From Streptomyces sp. NBC_00286 (GTDB taxonomy: Bacteria > Actinomycetota > Actinomycetes > Streptomycetales > Streptomycetaceae), in contig NZ_CP108054.1 in NCBI RefSeq assembly GCF_036173125.1, positions 6,291,001 through 6,355,000 of the forward strand: 64,000 nt of DNA. The letters are read 5' to 3'. The notes below the pieces were generated by a model, which was not told the origin of the DNA, made no database searches, and saw only the letters and a list, made by a program, of their open reading frames with translations. The position numbers were made by a program, and so were the translations under genes. Positions 33,343 to 44,553 of the stretch are shown piece by piece (position 1 is the stretch's first letter; each line of letters begins with the position of its first letter).

Positions 33343-34134
33343 GTGCTCTCTCGCCTATCTCGTCCCCGGGCCCTTGCCCTCTGCGCTCTGCCCGTCGTGG
33401 CTCTTCTCGCCGTGACGGTCTTTGTGCCGTTGCCGTTTGCTGTGGCTCAGCCGGGGATGACCGCTGATGTGCTGGGGGAGAACCGGGGGGAGCCCGTCAT
33501 CACCATCAGTGGGGCGGAGACTCATGACGCGCGTGGGCAGTTGCGGATGACGACCATCGTGGCTACCGGGCCCGATGCCGATGTGCGGCTGGTGGATGTG
33601 GTCGACGGGTGGTTCGACACCGACCGGGCCGTGATGCCGCGGGACTCCGTGTATCCGAGTGGGGACACCGTCAAGGAGATCGAGGAGTACAACGCCGAGG
33701 AGATGCGGGAGTCCCAGAACACCGCCACCGAGGCCGCGTTGAACTACCTCGGCGAGGACCCGGACGACATCAAGGTCACCCTGAAGCTCGCCGACGTCGG
33801 CGGTCCCAGTGCCGGGCTTCTCTTCTCGCTCGGCATCGTCGACAAGCTGGACGGTGACGGCAGAGGTGGGGACCTCACCGGTGGCCGGACGATCGCGGGT
33901 ACCGGCACCATCGACGCGGACGGCACGGTGGGCGCCGTCGGCGGTGTCGCCCTCAAGACGCAGGCCGCCAAACGCGATGGGGCGACCGTCTTCCTCGTAC
34001 CGAAGGCCGAGTGCTCGGACGCGGAGTCGGAGCTGCCCAAGGGGCTGCGGCTGATCCCGGTGACGACGCTGAAGGGCACGGTCGAATCCCTCCGCGCCCT
34101 GGAGACGGGCCGCGGCTCCGTCCCCAGCTGCTGA
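33343..34134 (+). CDS. membrane-anchored Lon-type (S16) serine protease, PDZ-less
   Basis: 263 residues. One N-terminal membrane anchor (ALCALPVVALLAVTVFVPLPF) leads to an extracytoplasmic protease domain. The Lon catalytic dyad is Ser156 in VGGPSAGLLFSLGI and Lys205 in GGVALKTQAAKRDGA. The usual PDZ domain of YlbL-like relatives (about 340 residues) is absent. It starts with GTG at 33343, with a TAGATT box 6 nt upstream. Substrate is unknown. Its 3' end takes part in a 34-bp tandem duplication shared with the convergent lrp-like gene. Confidence 0.85.
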   Translation: MLSRLSRPRALALCALPVVALLAVTVFVPLPFAVAQPGMTADVLGENRGEPVITISGAETHDARGQLRMTTIVATGPDADVRLVDVVDGWFDTDRAVMPRDSVYPSGDTVKEIEEYNAEEMRESQNTATEAALNYLGEDPDDIKVTLKLADVGGPSAGLLFSLGIVDKLDGDGRGGDLTGGRTIAGTGTIDADGTVGAVGGVALKTQAAKRDGATVFLVPKAECSDAESELPKGLRLIPVTTLKGTVESLRALETGRGSVPSC

Positions 34135-34181
34135 ACACCCAGGCCGGCTATGCCTGACCAGCTGCTGAACACCCAGCCCGG

Positions 34182-34191
<10 letters not shown>
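34124..34191. repeat. 34-bp tandem duplication across two convergent gene ends
   Basis: Copies at 34124-34157 and 34158-34191 differ at two positions. Each contains a Lon-end motif CAGCTGCTGA and a minus-strand stop (CTA). Confidence 0.9.
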
Positions 34192-35923
<1,732 letters not shown>

Positions 35924-35936
35924 CCGGCCGGTTACA

Positions 35937-35972
35937 GCGCCCCTGAGGAGGCCGCAGGCCTCTTAGGGGCGC
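35937..35972 (+). terminator. terminator after hppD
   Basis: GCGCCCCT and AGGGGCGC with inner GAGGCC/GGCCTC form a long stem (loop GCA) with small mismatches. The adjoining GGGGAACTGCGCGACCAG belongs to the same dispersed repeat family seen inverted near 6555. Confidence 0.7.
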
Positions 35973-36079
35973 GGGGAACTGCGCGACCAGCCACAACCGG
36001 ACCCGCAGCTTCGAACCGCCTGTCCAGCGGAGCGCTTCGTGGGGTTCACACCGTCGCCCCCGGATGCGACGCTGTGATC

Positions 36080-37480
36080 ATGAGCCGTATCGAAGCCCCT
36101 CGCGATGAAGTGACGGGGAACCTTCTCGACCGTCTGCTCGCAAGGCTGCCGGCCGAGGCGGTCCTGACCGACCCGGACGTCACGGTCTCGTACGCCAACG
36201 ACATGGCCAGCTTCTGCGAGGCCGGCACCCCCGCCGCCGTCGTGCTGCCGCGGACCGTCGAAGAGGTCCAGCACGTCATGCGCATCGCCACGGAGCTGCG
36301 CGTCCCGGTCGTCCCGCAGGGCGCCCGCACCGGACTGTCGGGCGGCGCCAACGCCTCCGAGGGCTGCATCGTGCTGTCCCTGACGAAGATGGACCGCATC
36401 CTCGAGATCAACCCGGTCGACCGGATCGCCGTCGTCGAGCCCGGCGTCATCAACGCCACGCTGTCCCGCGCCGTGAACGAACACGGCCTGTACTACCCGC
36501 CGGACCCCTCCAGCTGGGAGATGTGCACGATCGGCGGCAACATCGGCACGGCCTCCGGCGGCCTGTGCTGTGTGAAGTACGGGGTCACCGCCGAGTACGT
36601 GCTCGGCCTGGACGTCGTCCTCGCCGACGGCCGCCTCATGTCCACCGGCCGCCGTACGGCCAAGGGCGTCGCTGGGTACGACCTGACCCGCCTGTTCGTG
36701 GGCTCGGAGGGTTCGCTCGGCATCGTCGTACGGGCCGTACTGGCGCTCAAGCCGCAGCCGCCGCAGCAGCTTGTGCTGGCCGCCGAGTTCGCCTCCGCGG
36801 CCGCCGCCTGCGATGCCGTATGCCGGATCATGGAGGGCGGGCATGTGCCGTCCCTCCTCGAACTGATGGACCGTACGACGGTGAAGGCCGTCAACGCCCT
36901 GGCGAACATGGGCCTGCCCGAAACCACCGAGGCCCTGCTCCTCGCCGGCTTCGACACCACGGACCCCGCCGCCGACCTCGCCGCGCTCGGCGCCTTGTGC
37001 GAGGCCGCGGGCGCCACCCAGGTCGTCCCGGCCGACGACCTCGCCGAGTCCGAACTGCTCCTCCAGGCACGGCGGTTGTCGCTCACCGCGCTGGAAGCGG
37101 TCCGGGGCGTGACGATGATCGACGACGTGTGCGTGCCTCGATCGCGGCTCGGCGATCTGATCGAGGGCGTCGAGCGGATCGCCGAGAAGCACCAGCTGAC
37201 CATCGGCGTCGTCGCCCACGCCGGCGACGGCAACACCCACCCCACCGTCTGCTTCGACGCCGGCGACGCCGACGAGTCCCGCCGGGCCCGCGAGTCCTTC
37301 GACGAGATCATGGCCCTCGGCCTGGAACTCGGCGGCACCATCACCGGCGAACACGGCGTGGGCATCCTGAAGAAGGAATGGCTGGCCCGCGAGATCGGCC
37401 CGGTGGGCCTGGAGATGCAGCGCGCGATCAAGACCGCCTTCGACCCGCTGGGCATCCTCAACCCCGGCAAGGTCTTTTGA
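36080..37480 (+). CDS. FAD-linked oxidase, glycolate/D-lactate dehydrogenase (GlcD) type
   Basis: 466 residues of the VAO family. The FAD-binding domain has VVPQGARTGLSGGANA (about 78-93) and WEMCTIGGNIGTASGG (about 148-163). The C-terminal domain ends with ITGEHGVGILKKEWL and the family tail FDPLGILNPGKVF. It should oxidise a 2-hydroxy acid such as glycolate or D-lactate to the keto acid; there is no GlcE/GlcF partner nearby, so substrate is open. ATG 36080 has no ribosome-binding site and a GACGCT box 6 nt upstream; GTG 36074 is the alternative. Confidence 0.87.
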   Translation: MSRIEAPRDEVTGNLLDRLLARLPAEAVLTDPDVTVSYANDMASFCEAGTPAAVVLPRTVEEVQHVMRIATELRVPVVPQGARTGLSGGANASEGCIVLSLTKMDRILEINPVDRIAVVEPGVINATLSRAVNEHGLYYPPDPSSWEMCTIGGNIGTASGGLCCVKYGVTAEYVLGLDVVLADGRLMSTGRRTAKGVAGYDLTRLFVGSEGSLGIVVRAVLALKPQPPQQLVLAAEFASAAAACDAVCRIMEGGHVPSLLELMDRTTVKAVNALANMGLPETTEALLLAGFDTTDPAADLAALGALCEAAGATQVVPADDLAESELLLQARRLSLTALEAVRGVTMIDDVCVPRSRLGDLIEGVERIAEKHQLTIGVVAHAGDGNTHPTVCFDAGDADESRRARESFDEIMALGLELGGTITGEHGVGILKKEWLAREIGPVGLEMQRAIKTAFDPLGILNPGKVF

Positions 37481-37651
37481 CCCACCGTCAGATATTGAGC
37501 GGTCCGGTGTGTGAGCAGTCCGGTATTCGGGAAGGCGTGGCGGAACCTTGCCCGAACGGGGTAGGTACTGGCGGACCGGACGTGACCGTTGCTCCGGTCT
37601 GATAGATGTGGATCCCCCAAACGACCCCCGAGCAGATACGGGACGACGGAC

Positions 37652-39250
37652 ATGAGCGCCCCAACCCCGGCCCCCGGCGACGACAGGCCCCGCGAAGGGT
37701 ATTACCCGGACCCGTCCATTCCTGGATACGTCCGGTACTGGAACGGTGCCTCGTGGGTGCCCGGCACCAGCCGACCGGCGCCGTCCGCCGGCGAGTCGCT
37801 GCCGACGCCACCCGGTGGCCGCGCGGCCCCGGCCGCCACCGGCCCCGGCGTCCCGGAGGAGACGGGCCCGCACTTCTTCGACGAGGACCCGCCCGCCGCG
37901 GCCCCCTCGCCCGCAGAGGCCCAGCACGGCAGCCGGCCCGAGCCCGCGGCCGCGTGGGGCGCCGACCGCTCCCGGCAGACCGGTTTCGGCGGTGAACAGG
38001 ACCGCCGGGTCTCCTGGGGTTCTCCCGCCGATCCGCGCGTACCGTCCGAGCCGGCCCAGCCGGAGGGCAGGTCCGAGCACACCGACGGCACGGTCACGTT
38101 CCGCGCGCCCAAGTCCGAGGACCGCATCGAGGACAAGCCCGGGGACACCGGGGACGTCCAGGGCGCGCAGCCTCCGGCTTCCGGCGGCACCGTCCGGTTC
38201 CGCAGACCCACAGGGCGGGTGCGACCGGCGGCGGGCTCGGAGGAGAAGCCGTCCGGAGCGCGCCAGGACGCCTCGCCCGGGTCCGGCTCGCCGCGGCCCA
38301 ACGGTGGAGCCTCCGGCGTCCCCAAGGCCCGTAACCCTCTCGCTTCCGAGGGCACGATGGCGTTCCGGGCCGTCACTCCGCGGCAGCGGCAACTGCGCGA
38401 CCCGCAGGTCCCGGGCCCGACGGCGGGCGGCGCCGGCCCGGCCACAGAGGCCCCGGCCACGGGAAGCCCGACCGCCGCCGCCCGCGCGGGTCTCGCCCAA
38501 GGCGCCTCCGCCTCGACGGCCGGTACGCAGAGCCCTGCCGTACCCGCCCAGTCCACGGACTCCCCGGCCTCTCCGGCCACCCCTTCCGCACCTTCCGCGC
38601 CTTCTACGCCAGAGTCGTCCACCCCCATGGCCCCGGGCGTCGGCGGTGGACAGCCCTCCTGGGCCCAGCAGGTGCACCGTCTCGCCGGGGCCGAGAACGA
38701 GCCGCCCGTCGTCCCCTGGAAGCCGGTGTCCGAGGACCCGTTCCAGGCCGCCGCACGGGCGCAGGCGTCCGCGCGTCCCGCCGGGCTGGGCAAGCGGCTG
38801 GTCGCCCGGTTCGTGGACTCGCTGGTACTGGGCGCCGTCACGGGTGCGGCTGCCGTGCCGTTGGGCGTCAGGGCCGTCGACCACGTCAACGACAAGATCG
38901 ACGCGGCCAAGCTGTCCGGCGAGACCGTCACGGTCTGGCTGCTGGACGGCACGACAGGTGCGTACCTCGGCATCGTCCTCGCCGTCCTGCTGCTCTTCGG
39001 GGTCCTGTACGAGGCGCTGCCCACCGCCAAGTGGGGCCGTACGCTCGGCAAGAAGCTGTGCGGCCTCCAGGTGCGCGACATCGAGGGCGGCGAGCCCCCG
39101 ACGTTCGGCGCGGCCCTGCGCCGCTGGCTCGTCTACAGTGTCCCCGGACTCCTCGGCATCGGTGTCCTGGGCGTCCTGTGGGGCCTGTTCGACCGTCCGT
39201 GGCGGCAGTGCTGGCATGACAAGGCGGCGCATACGTTCGTAGCGGGCTGA
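37652..39250 (+). CDS. RDD membrane protein with N-terminal DUF2510 domain
   Basis: 532 residues. A DUF2510 motif lies at the N-terminus (EGYYPDPSIPGYVRYWNGASW, residues about 14-34). A 350-residue Pro/Ala/Ser/Gly-rich disordered middle follows, with TFRAPKSED-like repeats around 145 and 180. The RDD domain with three hydrophobic segments is at the end (GKRLVARFVDSLVLGAV ... WGRTLGKKLCGLQV ... DKAAHTFV). Function unknown; RDD proteins may be transporters. A second, shorter RDD gene follows, so the two are probably paralogues. Confidence 0.83.
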   Translation: MSAPTPAPGDDRPREGYYPDPSIPGYVRYWNGASWVPGTSRPAPSAGESLPTPPGGRAAPAATGPGVPEETGPHFFDEDPPAAAPSPAEAQHGSRPEPAAAWGADRSRQTGFGGEQDRRVSWGSPADPRVPSEPAQPEGRSEHTDGTVTFRAPKSEDRIEDKPGDTGDVQGAQPPASGGTVRFRRPTGRVRPAAGSEEKPSGARQDASPGSGSPRPNGGASGVPKARNPLASEGTMAFRAVTPRQRQLRDPQVPGPTAGGAGPATEAPATGSPTAAARAGLAQGASASTAGTQSPAVPAQSTDSPASPATPSAPSAPSTPESSTPMAPGVGGGQPSWAQQVHRLAGAENEPPVVPWKPVSEDPFQAAARAQASARPAGLGKRLVARFVDSLVLGAVTGAAAVPLGVRAVDHVNDKIDAAKLSGETVTVWLLDGTTGAYLGIVLAVLLLFGVLYEALPTAKWGRTLGKKLCGLQVRDIEGGEPPTFGAALRRWLVYSVPGLLGIGVLGVLWGLFDRPWRQCWHDKAAHTFVAG

Positions 39251-39392
39251 CGCAATGGGCTGAGGTGGCCGGTGGAGCCGGGGGCTGACCCACGAGGCGA
39301 CCCACGCACCCGCCCGCAGCCTCCGGGAAGCAGCTAGCCCGGACGGCTCCCCGCCCATTGCGCCACCGGTTGCTTCGCGGTCGACTCGAGGT

Positions 39393-40028
39393 ATGACGAC
39401 CGAGCCGCCGCCTCCCCCGGAAGACGATCCGTTCAAGAAGCGTCAGCCGCCACCCGGCGAGGGCGGCGGCTCTCCGTACGGCACTCCGTCAGAGGGCCCG
39501 GAGGGCCAGGGGACCACACCCCCGCCGTACGCGGGCGACCCCTACGGCGGCGGCCCGTACGGCAACGAGCCCCTCGCCGGGATGCCGCCCCTCGGCGACA
39601 GCCCCAAGCGCGTACTGGCGCGGATCATCGACATGATCCTGGTGGGCGCCGTGTCGTGGCTGCTGGCGTGGGCGTTCGGCGCCACCGACTACGGCACGGA
39701 CAACGGGACCGTCCAGTACAGCGAGTCCCTCGGCCAGTCCGTGATCGCCGCGGTGCTCTACGTCGCGTACGACACCATCCTGACCGCCAGGGACGGGCAG
39801 ACGCTCGGCAAGAAGCTGTTCCGTATGCGGGTGGCGAACCTCGAAGACGGCTCGACGCCCTCCTGGCAGAACTCGCTGACCCGCGCGCTGGTCCTGTGGC
39901 TGCCGTTCGCGTTCTGCTGCGCCTGCATCTGGACCGTGATCACGGGCGGCTGGAGCTTCTTCGACAAGCCCTACAAGCAGGGGCTGCACGACAAGCCGGC
40001 GAAGACCGTGGTGGTCAGCACCGGCTGA
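39393..40028 (+). CDS. RDD family membrane protein
   Basis: 211 residues. A Pro/Gly-rich N-terminus (PPPPPEDDPFKKRQPPPGE ... YGGGPYGNEP) of about 65 residues precedes the RDD domain with hydrophobic segments at about 80-96, 115-130 and 168-188; signature residues are KRVLARIIDMILVGA and DGQTLGKKLFRMRV. ATG 39393 has GAGG close upstream. Same order as the larger RDD gene before it; unknown role. Confidence 0.84.
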   Translation: MTTEPPPPPEDDPFKKRQPPPGEGGGSPYGTPSEGPEGQGTTPPPYAGDPYGGGPYGNEPLAGMPPLGDSPKRVLARIIDMILVGAVSWLLAWAFGATDYGTDNGTVQYSESLGQSVIAAVLYVAYDTILTARDGQTLGKKLFRMRVANLEDGSTPSWQNSLTRALVLWLPFAFCCACIWTVITGGWSFFDKPYKQGLHDKPAKTVVVSTG

Positions 40029-40061
40029 GTCGGGCGGTTCGATGCGAGCCGAGCGGCGCGG

Positions 40062-40319
40062 TCAGCGCTTGCTGCCGCTCGCGACCGGAACGGATTCGGC
40101 GACACGCTGCCGGGTGGCGACGGGCGCGGCGACCGGTGCGGCCGGTTTCTTCGGAACGGGCACCGTCATGGCCACGAGTAGGCCGAGGGCGAGAGCGGAG
40201 AGCGCGATCACCGCGATTCCCGGGCCCGAACTCGTCTGAGACAGCAGCAGCATGGCGAGGGTGGAGAAGATCACGGTGCAGGAGCCGTAGGCGAGCTGTG
40301 CGGCGGTCGGACGAGGCAT
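40062..40319 (-). CDS. small two-helix membrane protein
   Basis: 85 residues with two hydrophobic segments (about 8-27 SCTVIFSTLAMLLLS and 33-53 GIAVIALSALALGLLVAM), then a basic, Pro/Ala-rich tail ending SGSKR. It is not assigned to a characterised family. ATG 40319 follows GAGGAA on the minus strand. It ends 33 bp from the RDD gene and points toward it. Confidence 0.72.
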   Translation of the reverse strand: MPRPTAAQLAYGSCTVIFSTLAMLLLSQTSSGPGIAVIALSALALGLLVAMTVPVPKKPAAPVAAPVATRQRVAESVPVASGSKR

Positions 40320-40806
40320 GAGCGTTCCTCGGGTCGGGGGTCTCCCCCCGTGCCTCTCGCCAAGGGGGAGGTTGCGGATACGAATCAGGGGGTGACAACG
40401 GTCTCGACTTGGCAATCCGCTGTTGTCCAGCGCGCCGCCAGCCGACTCTATCGGCTGTCTGCCCGAGTGGAACCAGCGGTAAGCGTGACCTAACACACGG
40501 TGCCGTTGCACGGGGGGCGCACGGAGTCATGGAGTCCACCAACTGGACGGTCCGGCGCGCCGGTTGAGCGCTACACCAACCACGCGGCGTTCCGCAGCGG
40601 ATAACTGACACCGGCATCAAGATCACGCTCGGGAAGGAGCCCCGTGACGCCTCGACGATCATGGAGACGGCCTTGACCAAGTCGAAATAAATGACGTTCC
40701 GGCAGGTCAGTGCATGATCGTCCAGGGGCCTCTGGCGGCTGGCGGCCGATCGTGTTTAGGTGCGTGCTGTGGCTCTCTTATTGACACTGTTTCTCACGGG
40801 GGTGTG
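40320..40806. other. 490-bp intergenic region with degraded sequence
   Basis: No intact gene. The left part should hold the minus-strand promoter. The middle has a likely gene remnant (40607-40690). Near the right end TTGACA (40782) stands about 20 nt before the next gene's start and may be a promoter element, but no good -10 box fits. Confidence 0.45.
40607..40690 (+). pseudogene. possible 3' remnant of a lost gene
   Basis: 27 codons reading DTGIKITLGKEPRDASTI then METALTKSK and TAA. Third positions are strongly G/C-rich, unlike the surrounding gap, and the frame is blocked by TGA upstream near 40565. The source protein was not recognised. Confidence 0.35.
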
Positions 40807-40808
40807 AT

Positions 40809-41225
40809 GTGGCCGCAGGAGGTTTCTGCAAGCTGCCGAACGGCAGTGTGGTGGTGGCGTTGAACCTGCCCACCCCCTCCGCCATGGGCGGCACCGGCTG
40901 TGTACGCATTCTCGTGCACGCACAGAACCGGGCCCGCGCGCTGACGCGGGTACGCAACCTCGGCATGCGGGCGGTCTATCTGCGCGGCAACGCCGAGCCG
41001 CCGACCCCCGACGAGATCACCGCGGTCCTGCACCATCCCGACGGCCTCATATGGCGCACGCCTCCCGGCGGCGACACCACGGCCACCGCCACGGAGCTGT
41101 GGCGCCCGATCCGGGCCCTGAAGCGGCGTACGGCTCCAGGCGCGCAGGCTTCCCGGCCCGCCGCTCCCAAACCCGCCAAACCCGCCAAGCCCGCTGAACC
41201 GGCTAAACGATGGGCTTCCCGGTGA
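40809..41225 (+). CDS. hypothetical protein (Streptomyces-type)
   Basis: 138 residues, unrecognised. The compact part (about 1-100) includes NGSVVVALNLPTPSAMGGTG, RVRNLGMRAVYLRGNA and PTPDEITAVLHHPDGLIWR. The C-terminus is a basic KPAKPAKPAEPAKRW tail. GTG 40809 has a GGGGG run just upstream. Its 3' end overlaps the convergent pncA gene by 23 bp. Confidence 0.7.
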   Translation: MAAGGFCKLPNGSVVVALNLPTPSAMGGTGCVRILVHAQNRARALTRVRNLGMRAVYLRGNAEPPTPDEITAVLHHPDGLIWRTPPGGDTTATATELWRPIRALKRRTAPGAQASRPAAPKPAKPAKPAEPAKRWASR

Positions 41226-41787
41226 GCTCCACACCCGCCTCGCGCAGCTCCTCCAGGGCCCGCTCGGTGGTCTCCTCGGCCACCCCGGCCGTGAGGTCGA
41301 GCAGCACGTTCGTACGGAAGCCCTCGCGGGCCGCGTCCAGCGCGGTGGCGCGGACGCAGTGGTCGGTGGCGATGCCGACCACGTCGACCTCGGTGATCTG
41401 GCGGGCACGCAGCCAGTCCGCCAGCGTGACGCCGTTCTCGTCGGCGCCCTCGAAGCCGCTGTACGCCGCGGCGTACGCGCCCTTGTCGAAGACCGCGTCG
41501 ATCGCGCCGGAGGCGACCGCCGGGGCGAAGTTCGGGTGGAAGCCCACGCCCTCCGTGCCGGCCACGCAGTGTTTGGGCCAGGAGTGCTCGTAGTCGGGGT
41601 TCTCGGAGAAGTGGTCGCCCGGGTTGATGTGGTGGTCGCGGGTGGCCACGACATGGCGGTAGCCGGCGGGCGCCTGCCCGATCAGCTCCGTGATGGCGGC
41701 GGCCACGTCTGCCCCTCCGGGCACGGCGAGGCTGCCTCCCTCGCAGAAGTCGTTCTGCACGTCGACGACGATCAGTGCGCGGCGCAT
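41203..41787 (-). CDS. pncA: nicotinamidase
   Basis: Hydrolyses nicotinamide to nicotinate for NAD salvage (and would activate pyrazinamide). 194 residues. The triad is Asp9 (VVDVQNDF), Lys102 (FDKGAY) and Cys144 (IATDHCVRATALDA); metal ligands are Asp51 and neighbouring His residues in RDHHINPGDHF. The next step, pncB, lies 207 bp upstream on the same strand, so the two serve one pathway. Its 3' end overlaps the convergent hypothetical gene. Confidence 0.95.
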   Translation of the reverse strand: MRRALIVVDVQNDFCEGGSLAVPGGADVAAAITELIGQAPAGYRHVVATRDHHINPGDHFSENPDYEHSWPKHCVAGTEGVGFHPNFAPAVASGAIDAVFDKGAYAAAYSGFEGADENGVTLADWLRARQITEVDVVGIATDHCVRATALDAAREGFRTNVLLDLTAGVAEETTERALEELREAGVELTGKPIV

Positions 41788-41994
41788 GGTCGTGTCCTCA
41801 AGGTGTAGGTCCTACCCCCATACGGGGCCCCGGGGCGGGCATTGGCCTTGCTGTTCCCCCTCACCGCCGGTTCATTCGTCTTCGGGGTGAGGCTGTCCGG
41901 AGTTGTGTGCCGGATACGCGCTGACCGGAACTTCCCACATGCCGGACGCAATCGGGCGTACCCAGGCGCACGCATCGGGCGTACGCGGGCGTGC

Positions 41995-43323
41995 TCAGAC
42001 GTATTCGGTCGGGAGCACCGCCTCCCCGCGGGACAGCTGGGTCGCGGACAGCGGCAGGTTGGCGCGGGCGGCCGCATGCCGTTCGCGTACGACGTCCAGA
42101 GGTTCGCGGGCGACGACCTCGCCGCCCTTTATCAGCTCCACCAGCAGCTGACGGTCCGCCAGCTCCGCCGGAACGGCGCCTGTGCCGATCACCTCGGCCT
42201 CGGCGACACCTTCCTCGTCGAGCCGCCGCGCGGCCCACTTCCGGCCGCCGATGGACGTCTTGCCGCCCATCGACTTCTTCGCCACCGGCACGAGCGGAGC
42301 CTGCGGATCCGCCGACTCGGCACGCGCGACCAACTTGTAGACCATCGAACACGTCGGATGGCCGGATCCCGTCACCAGCTGGGTGCCCACTCCGTACGCG
42401 TCCACGGGCGCCGCGGCCAGCGAGGCGATCGCGTACTCGTCCAGGTCCGAGGTCACGATGATCTTCGTGTCGGAGGCGCCCAGCTCGTCGAGCTGCTGCC
42501 GCACCCGGTGCGCCACCAGCAGCAGGTCACCGGAGTCGATGCGCACGGCGCCGAGCTCGGGCCCGGCGATCTCGACGGCCGTCCGTACGGCTTCGGCCAC
42601 GTCGTACGTGTCCACCAGCAGCGTCGTGCCCCGGCCCAGCGAGTGCACCTGGGCCTGGAAGGCGTCCCGCTCGCTGTCGTGCAGCAGCGTGAAGGCGTGG
42701 GCGCTGGTGCCGACGGTGGGGATGCCGTAGCGGAAGCCCGCGGCCAGGTCGGAGGTCGTCGTGAAGCCGCCGACGTACGCCGCGCGGGAGGCCGCCACGG
42801 CGGCCAGCTCATGGGTGCGCCGGGCGCCCATCTCGATCAGCGGCCGCTCGCCCGCGGCCGAGGCCATCCGGGAGGCGGCGGCGGCGATCGCCGAGTCGTG
42901 GTTGAGGATCGAAAGGATCACCGTCTCCAGGAGCACGCATTCCGCGAACGTGCCCTCCACGCGCAGGATCGGCGATCCGGGGAAGTAGACCTCGCCCTCG
43001 GGATAGCCCCACACATCGCCGCTGAAGCGGTACGAGGACAGCCACTCGAGGGTCGGCTCGTCCACGACGCGGCGCTCGCGCAGGAAGCCGAGCACATCCG
43101 CGTCGAACCGGAAGTTCTCGACCGCGTCAAGGACCCGCCCGGTGCCCGCGACGACCCCGTAGCGCCGCCCCTCCGGCAGCCGCCGCGTGAAGACCTCGAA
43201 GACCGAACGCCGCTCGGCGGTGCCGCCCTCGAGGGCGCCCTGCAGCATGGTCAGCTCGTAGTGATCCGTGAAGAGCGCTGTCGACGGGACGTCCACAGGC
43301 AACCCAAGCTCCGCTACACCCAC
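41995..43323 (-). CDS. pncB: nicotinate phosphoribosyltransferase
   Basis: Converts nicotinate and PRPP to nicotinate mononucleotide with ATP. 442 residues, family length. ALFTDHYELTMLQGAL is the N-terminal signature; SILNHDSAIAAAASRM, VGGFTTTSDLAAGFRYGIPTVGTSAHAF split across about 185-215, and RIDSGDLL carry substrate residues; VGTQLVTGSG binds phosphate. GTG 43323 follows AGGAGAG on the minus strand. It precedes pncA; ClpS is divergent on the other side. Confidence 0.95.
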   Translation of the reverse strand: MGVAELGLPVDVPSTALFTDHYELTMLQGALEGGTAERRSVFEVFTRRLPEGRRYGVVAGTGRVLDAVENFRFDADVLGFLRERRVVDEPTLEWLSSYRFSGDVWGYPEGEVYFPGSPILRVEGTFAECVLLETVILSILNHDSAIAAAASRMASAAGERPLIEMGARRTHELAAVAASRAAYVGGFTTTSDLAAGFRYGIPTVGTSAHAFTLLHDSERDAFQAQVHSLGRGTTLLVDTYDVAEAVRTAVEIAGPELGAVRIDSGDLLLVAHRVRQQLDELGASDTKIIVTSDLDEYAIASLAAAPVDAYGVGTQLVTGSGHPTCSMVYKLVARAESADPQAPLVPVAKKSMGGKTSIGGRKWAARRLDEEGVAEAEVIGTGAVPAELADRQLLVELIKGGEVVAREPLDVVRERHAAARANLPLSATQLSRGEAVLPTEYV

Positions 43324-43524
43324 GAAAGCTCTCCTCGCAGTGACTCTCCGGTGCCCCGGGGTCGGCCGGGGGTCCGGGGGTTGTCCCCCGGTGTATGCAG
43401 CATGGCAAGGATGATACCGCCAATCTCGTCACTCTGACGATTTCTACGATGTGAGGTTCACGGCGCCTTCCGTACGGCGTTCCCGCGGGGGCCGTTTGGC
43501 CGCGTACCCCCCTCTGGTGGCAGC

Positions 43525-43842
43525 ATGGGCCATGTGACGGCTCCCGCACCTCTAGAGATCGAAAAGACCGAGTCGGCGGAGGAGGTCTCCGCCGTACCCG
43601 AGCCGGATGTCCCCTGGGTCACGATCGTGCACAACGACCCGGTCAACCTCATGAGCTATGTGACGTACGTTTTCCAGACGTACTTCGGTTACTCGAAGGA
43701 CAAGGCCACCAAGCTCATGCTCGACGTCCACCACAAGGGCCGTGCCGTCGTCTCCAGCGGGTCCCGCGAGGAGATGGAGCGCGATGTGCAGGCCATGCAC
43801 GGTTACGGTCTGTGGGCCACCCTCCAGCAGGACCGGAAGTAG
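43525..43842 (+). CDS. clpS: ATP-dependent Clp protease adaptor
   Basis: Delivers N-end-rule substrates to ClpAP/ClpCP. 105 residues. [19 protein letters not shown] contains the Asn-Asp pair and hydrophobic pocket for the N-degron; [21 protein letters not shown] and the final strand YGLWATL complete the fold. About 27 residues at the N-terminus are flexible. ATG 43525 is chosen; GTG 43534 would remove three residues. It is followed 12 bp later by its usual DUF2017 neighbour. Confidence 0.94.
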   Translation: MGHVTAPAPLEIEKTESAEEVSAVPEPDVPWVTIVHNDPVNLMSYVTYVFQTYFGYSKDKATKLMLDVHHKGRAVVSSGSREEMERDVQAMHGYGLWATLQQDRK

Positions 43843-43854
43843 CGAACTCACTCC

Positions 43855-44460
43855 ATGCCAGGACAATTCGAACCGCTCCCCGGCGGCGGCGCGGCCGTCG
43901 CCCTCGACGAGGTCGAGATCTCCATCATCCGCTCGCTTGCGGTTCAGCTCCTGGAGCTCATCGGTCCCGGACCCGCGGAGGATGCCACCGAGGACCCGCT
44001 CGCCGAGCTGTTCTCCGAGGGCCCCAGCGAGCCGCCCGCCGACCCCGTACTGCAGCGCCTCTTCCCCGACGCCTACAGCGGGCCCGACGTGGAGGCCACC
44101 TCGCCCGAGCAGGCCGAGGAACAGCGCCAGTACTCCGCGGAGTTCCGCCGTTTCACCGAGAACGACCTGCGCGCGGGCAAGCGGGACAACGCCCTTGCCG
44201 TGATCCGCTCCCTGGACGCGCTCGCCTCGGCCGGCGAGGGCGGGGCCGTACTCAAGCTGTCGACGGAGGAGTCCCAGCAGTGGCTGGGCGCCCTCAACGA
44301 TCTGCGGCTCGCGATCGGCTCCCGGCTCGATGTCGTCGACGAGGAGGACACCGACCTCCTCTACCGGCTGCCGGACGACGATCCGCGCAAGCCGATGGTG
44401 ATGGCGTATCTGTGGCTGGGCGGCCTCCAGGAGACGCTCGTGGAGACGCTCATGCCATGA
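43855..44460 (+). CDS. DUF2017 protein, ClpS neighbour
   Basis: 201 residues of unknown function. It is regularly found after clpS in actinobacteria, so it may help the same proteolytic pathway. The sequence starts FEPLPGGGAAVALDEVEISIIRSLAVQL, is acidic in the middle, and ends KPMVMAYLWLGGLQETLVETL. ATG 43855 stands 12 bp past the clpS stop, consistent with an operon. Confidence 0.88.
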   Translation: MPGQFEPLPGGGAAVALDEVEISIIRSLAVQLLELIGPGPAEDATEDPLAELFSEGPSEPPADPVLQRLFPDAYSGPDVEATSPEQAEEQRQYSAEFRRFTENDLRAGKRDNALAVIRSLDALASAGEGGAVLKLSTEESQQWLGALNDLRLAIGSRLDVVDEEDTDLLYRLPDDDPRKPMVMAYLWLGGLQETLVETLMP

Positions 44461-44520
44461 GGTGAGCGGACTTCGTGTTCGCTCAGAAGACGCTCAAATC
44501 CGGATAACGATCGCGTTACC

Positions 44521-44553
44521 GCCCCTGGGAGTTTGTGCCCCAGGGGCGTTTTT
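44521..44553 (+). terminator. rho-independent terminator of the clpS operon
   Basis: GCCCCTGGG and CCCAGGGGC pair around AGTTTGTGC, followed by GTTTTTG. One of the few textbook terminators in the window. Confidence 0.9.
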
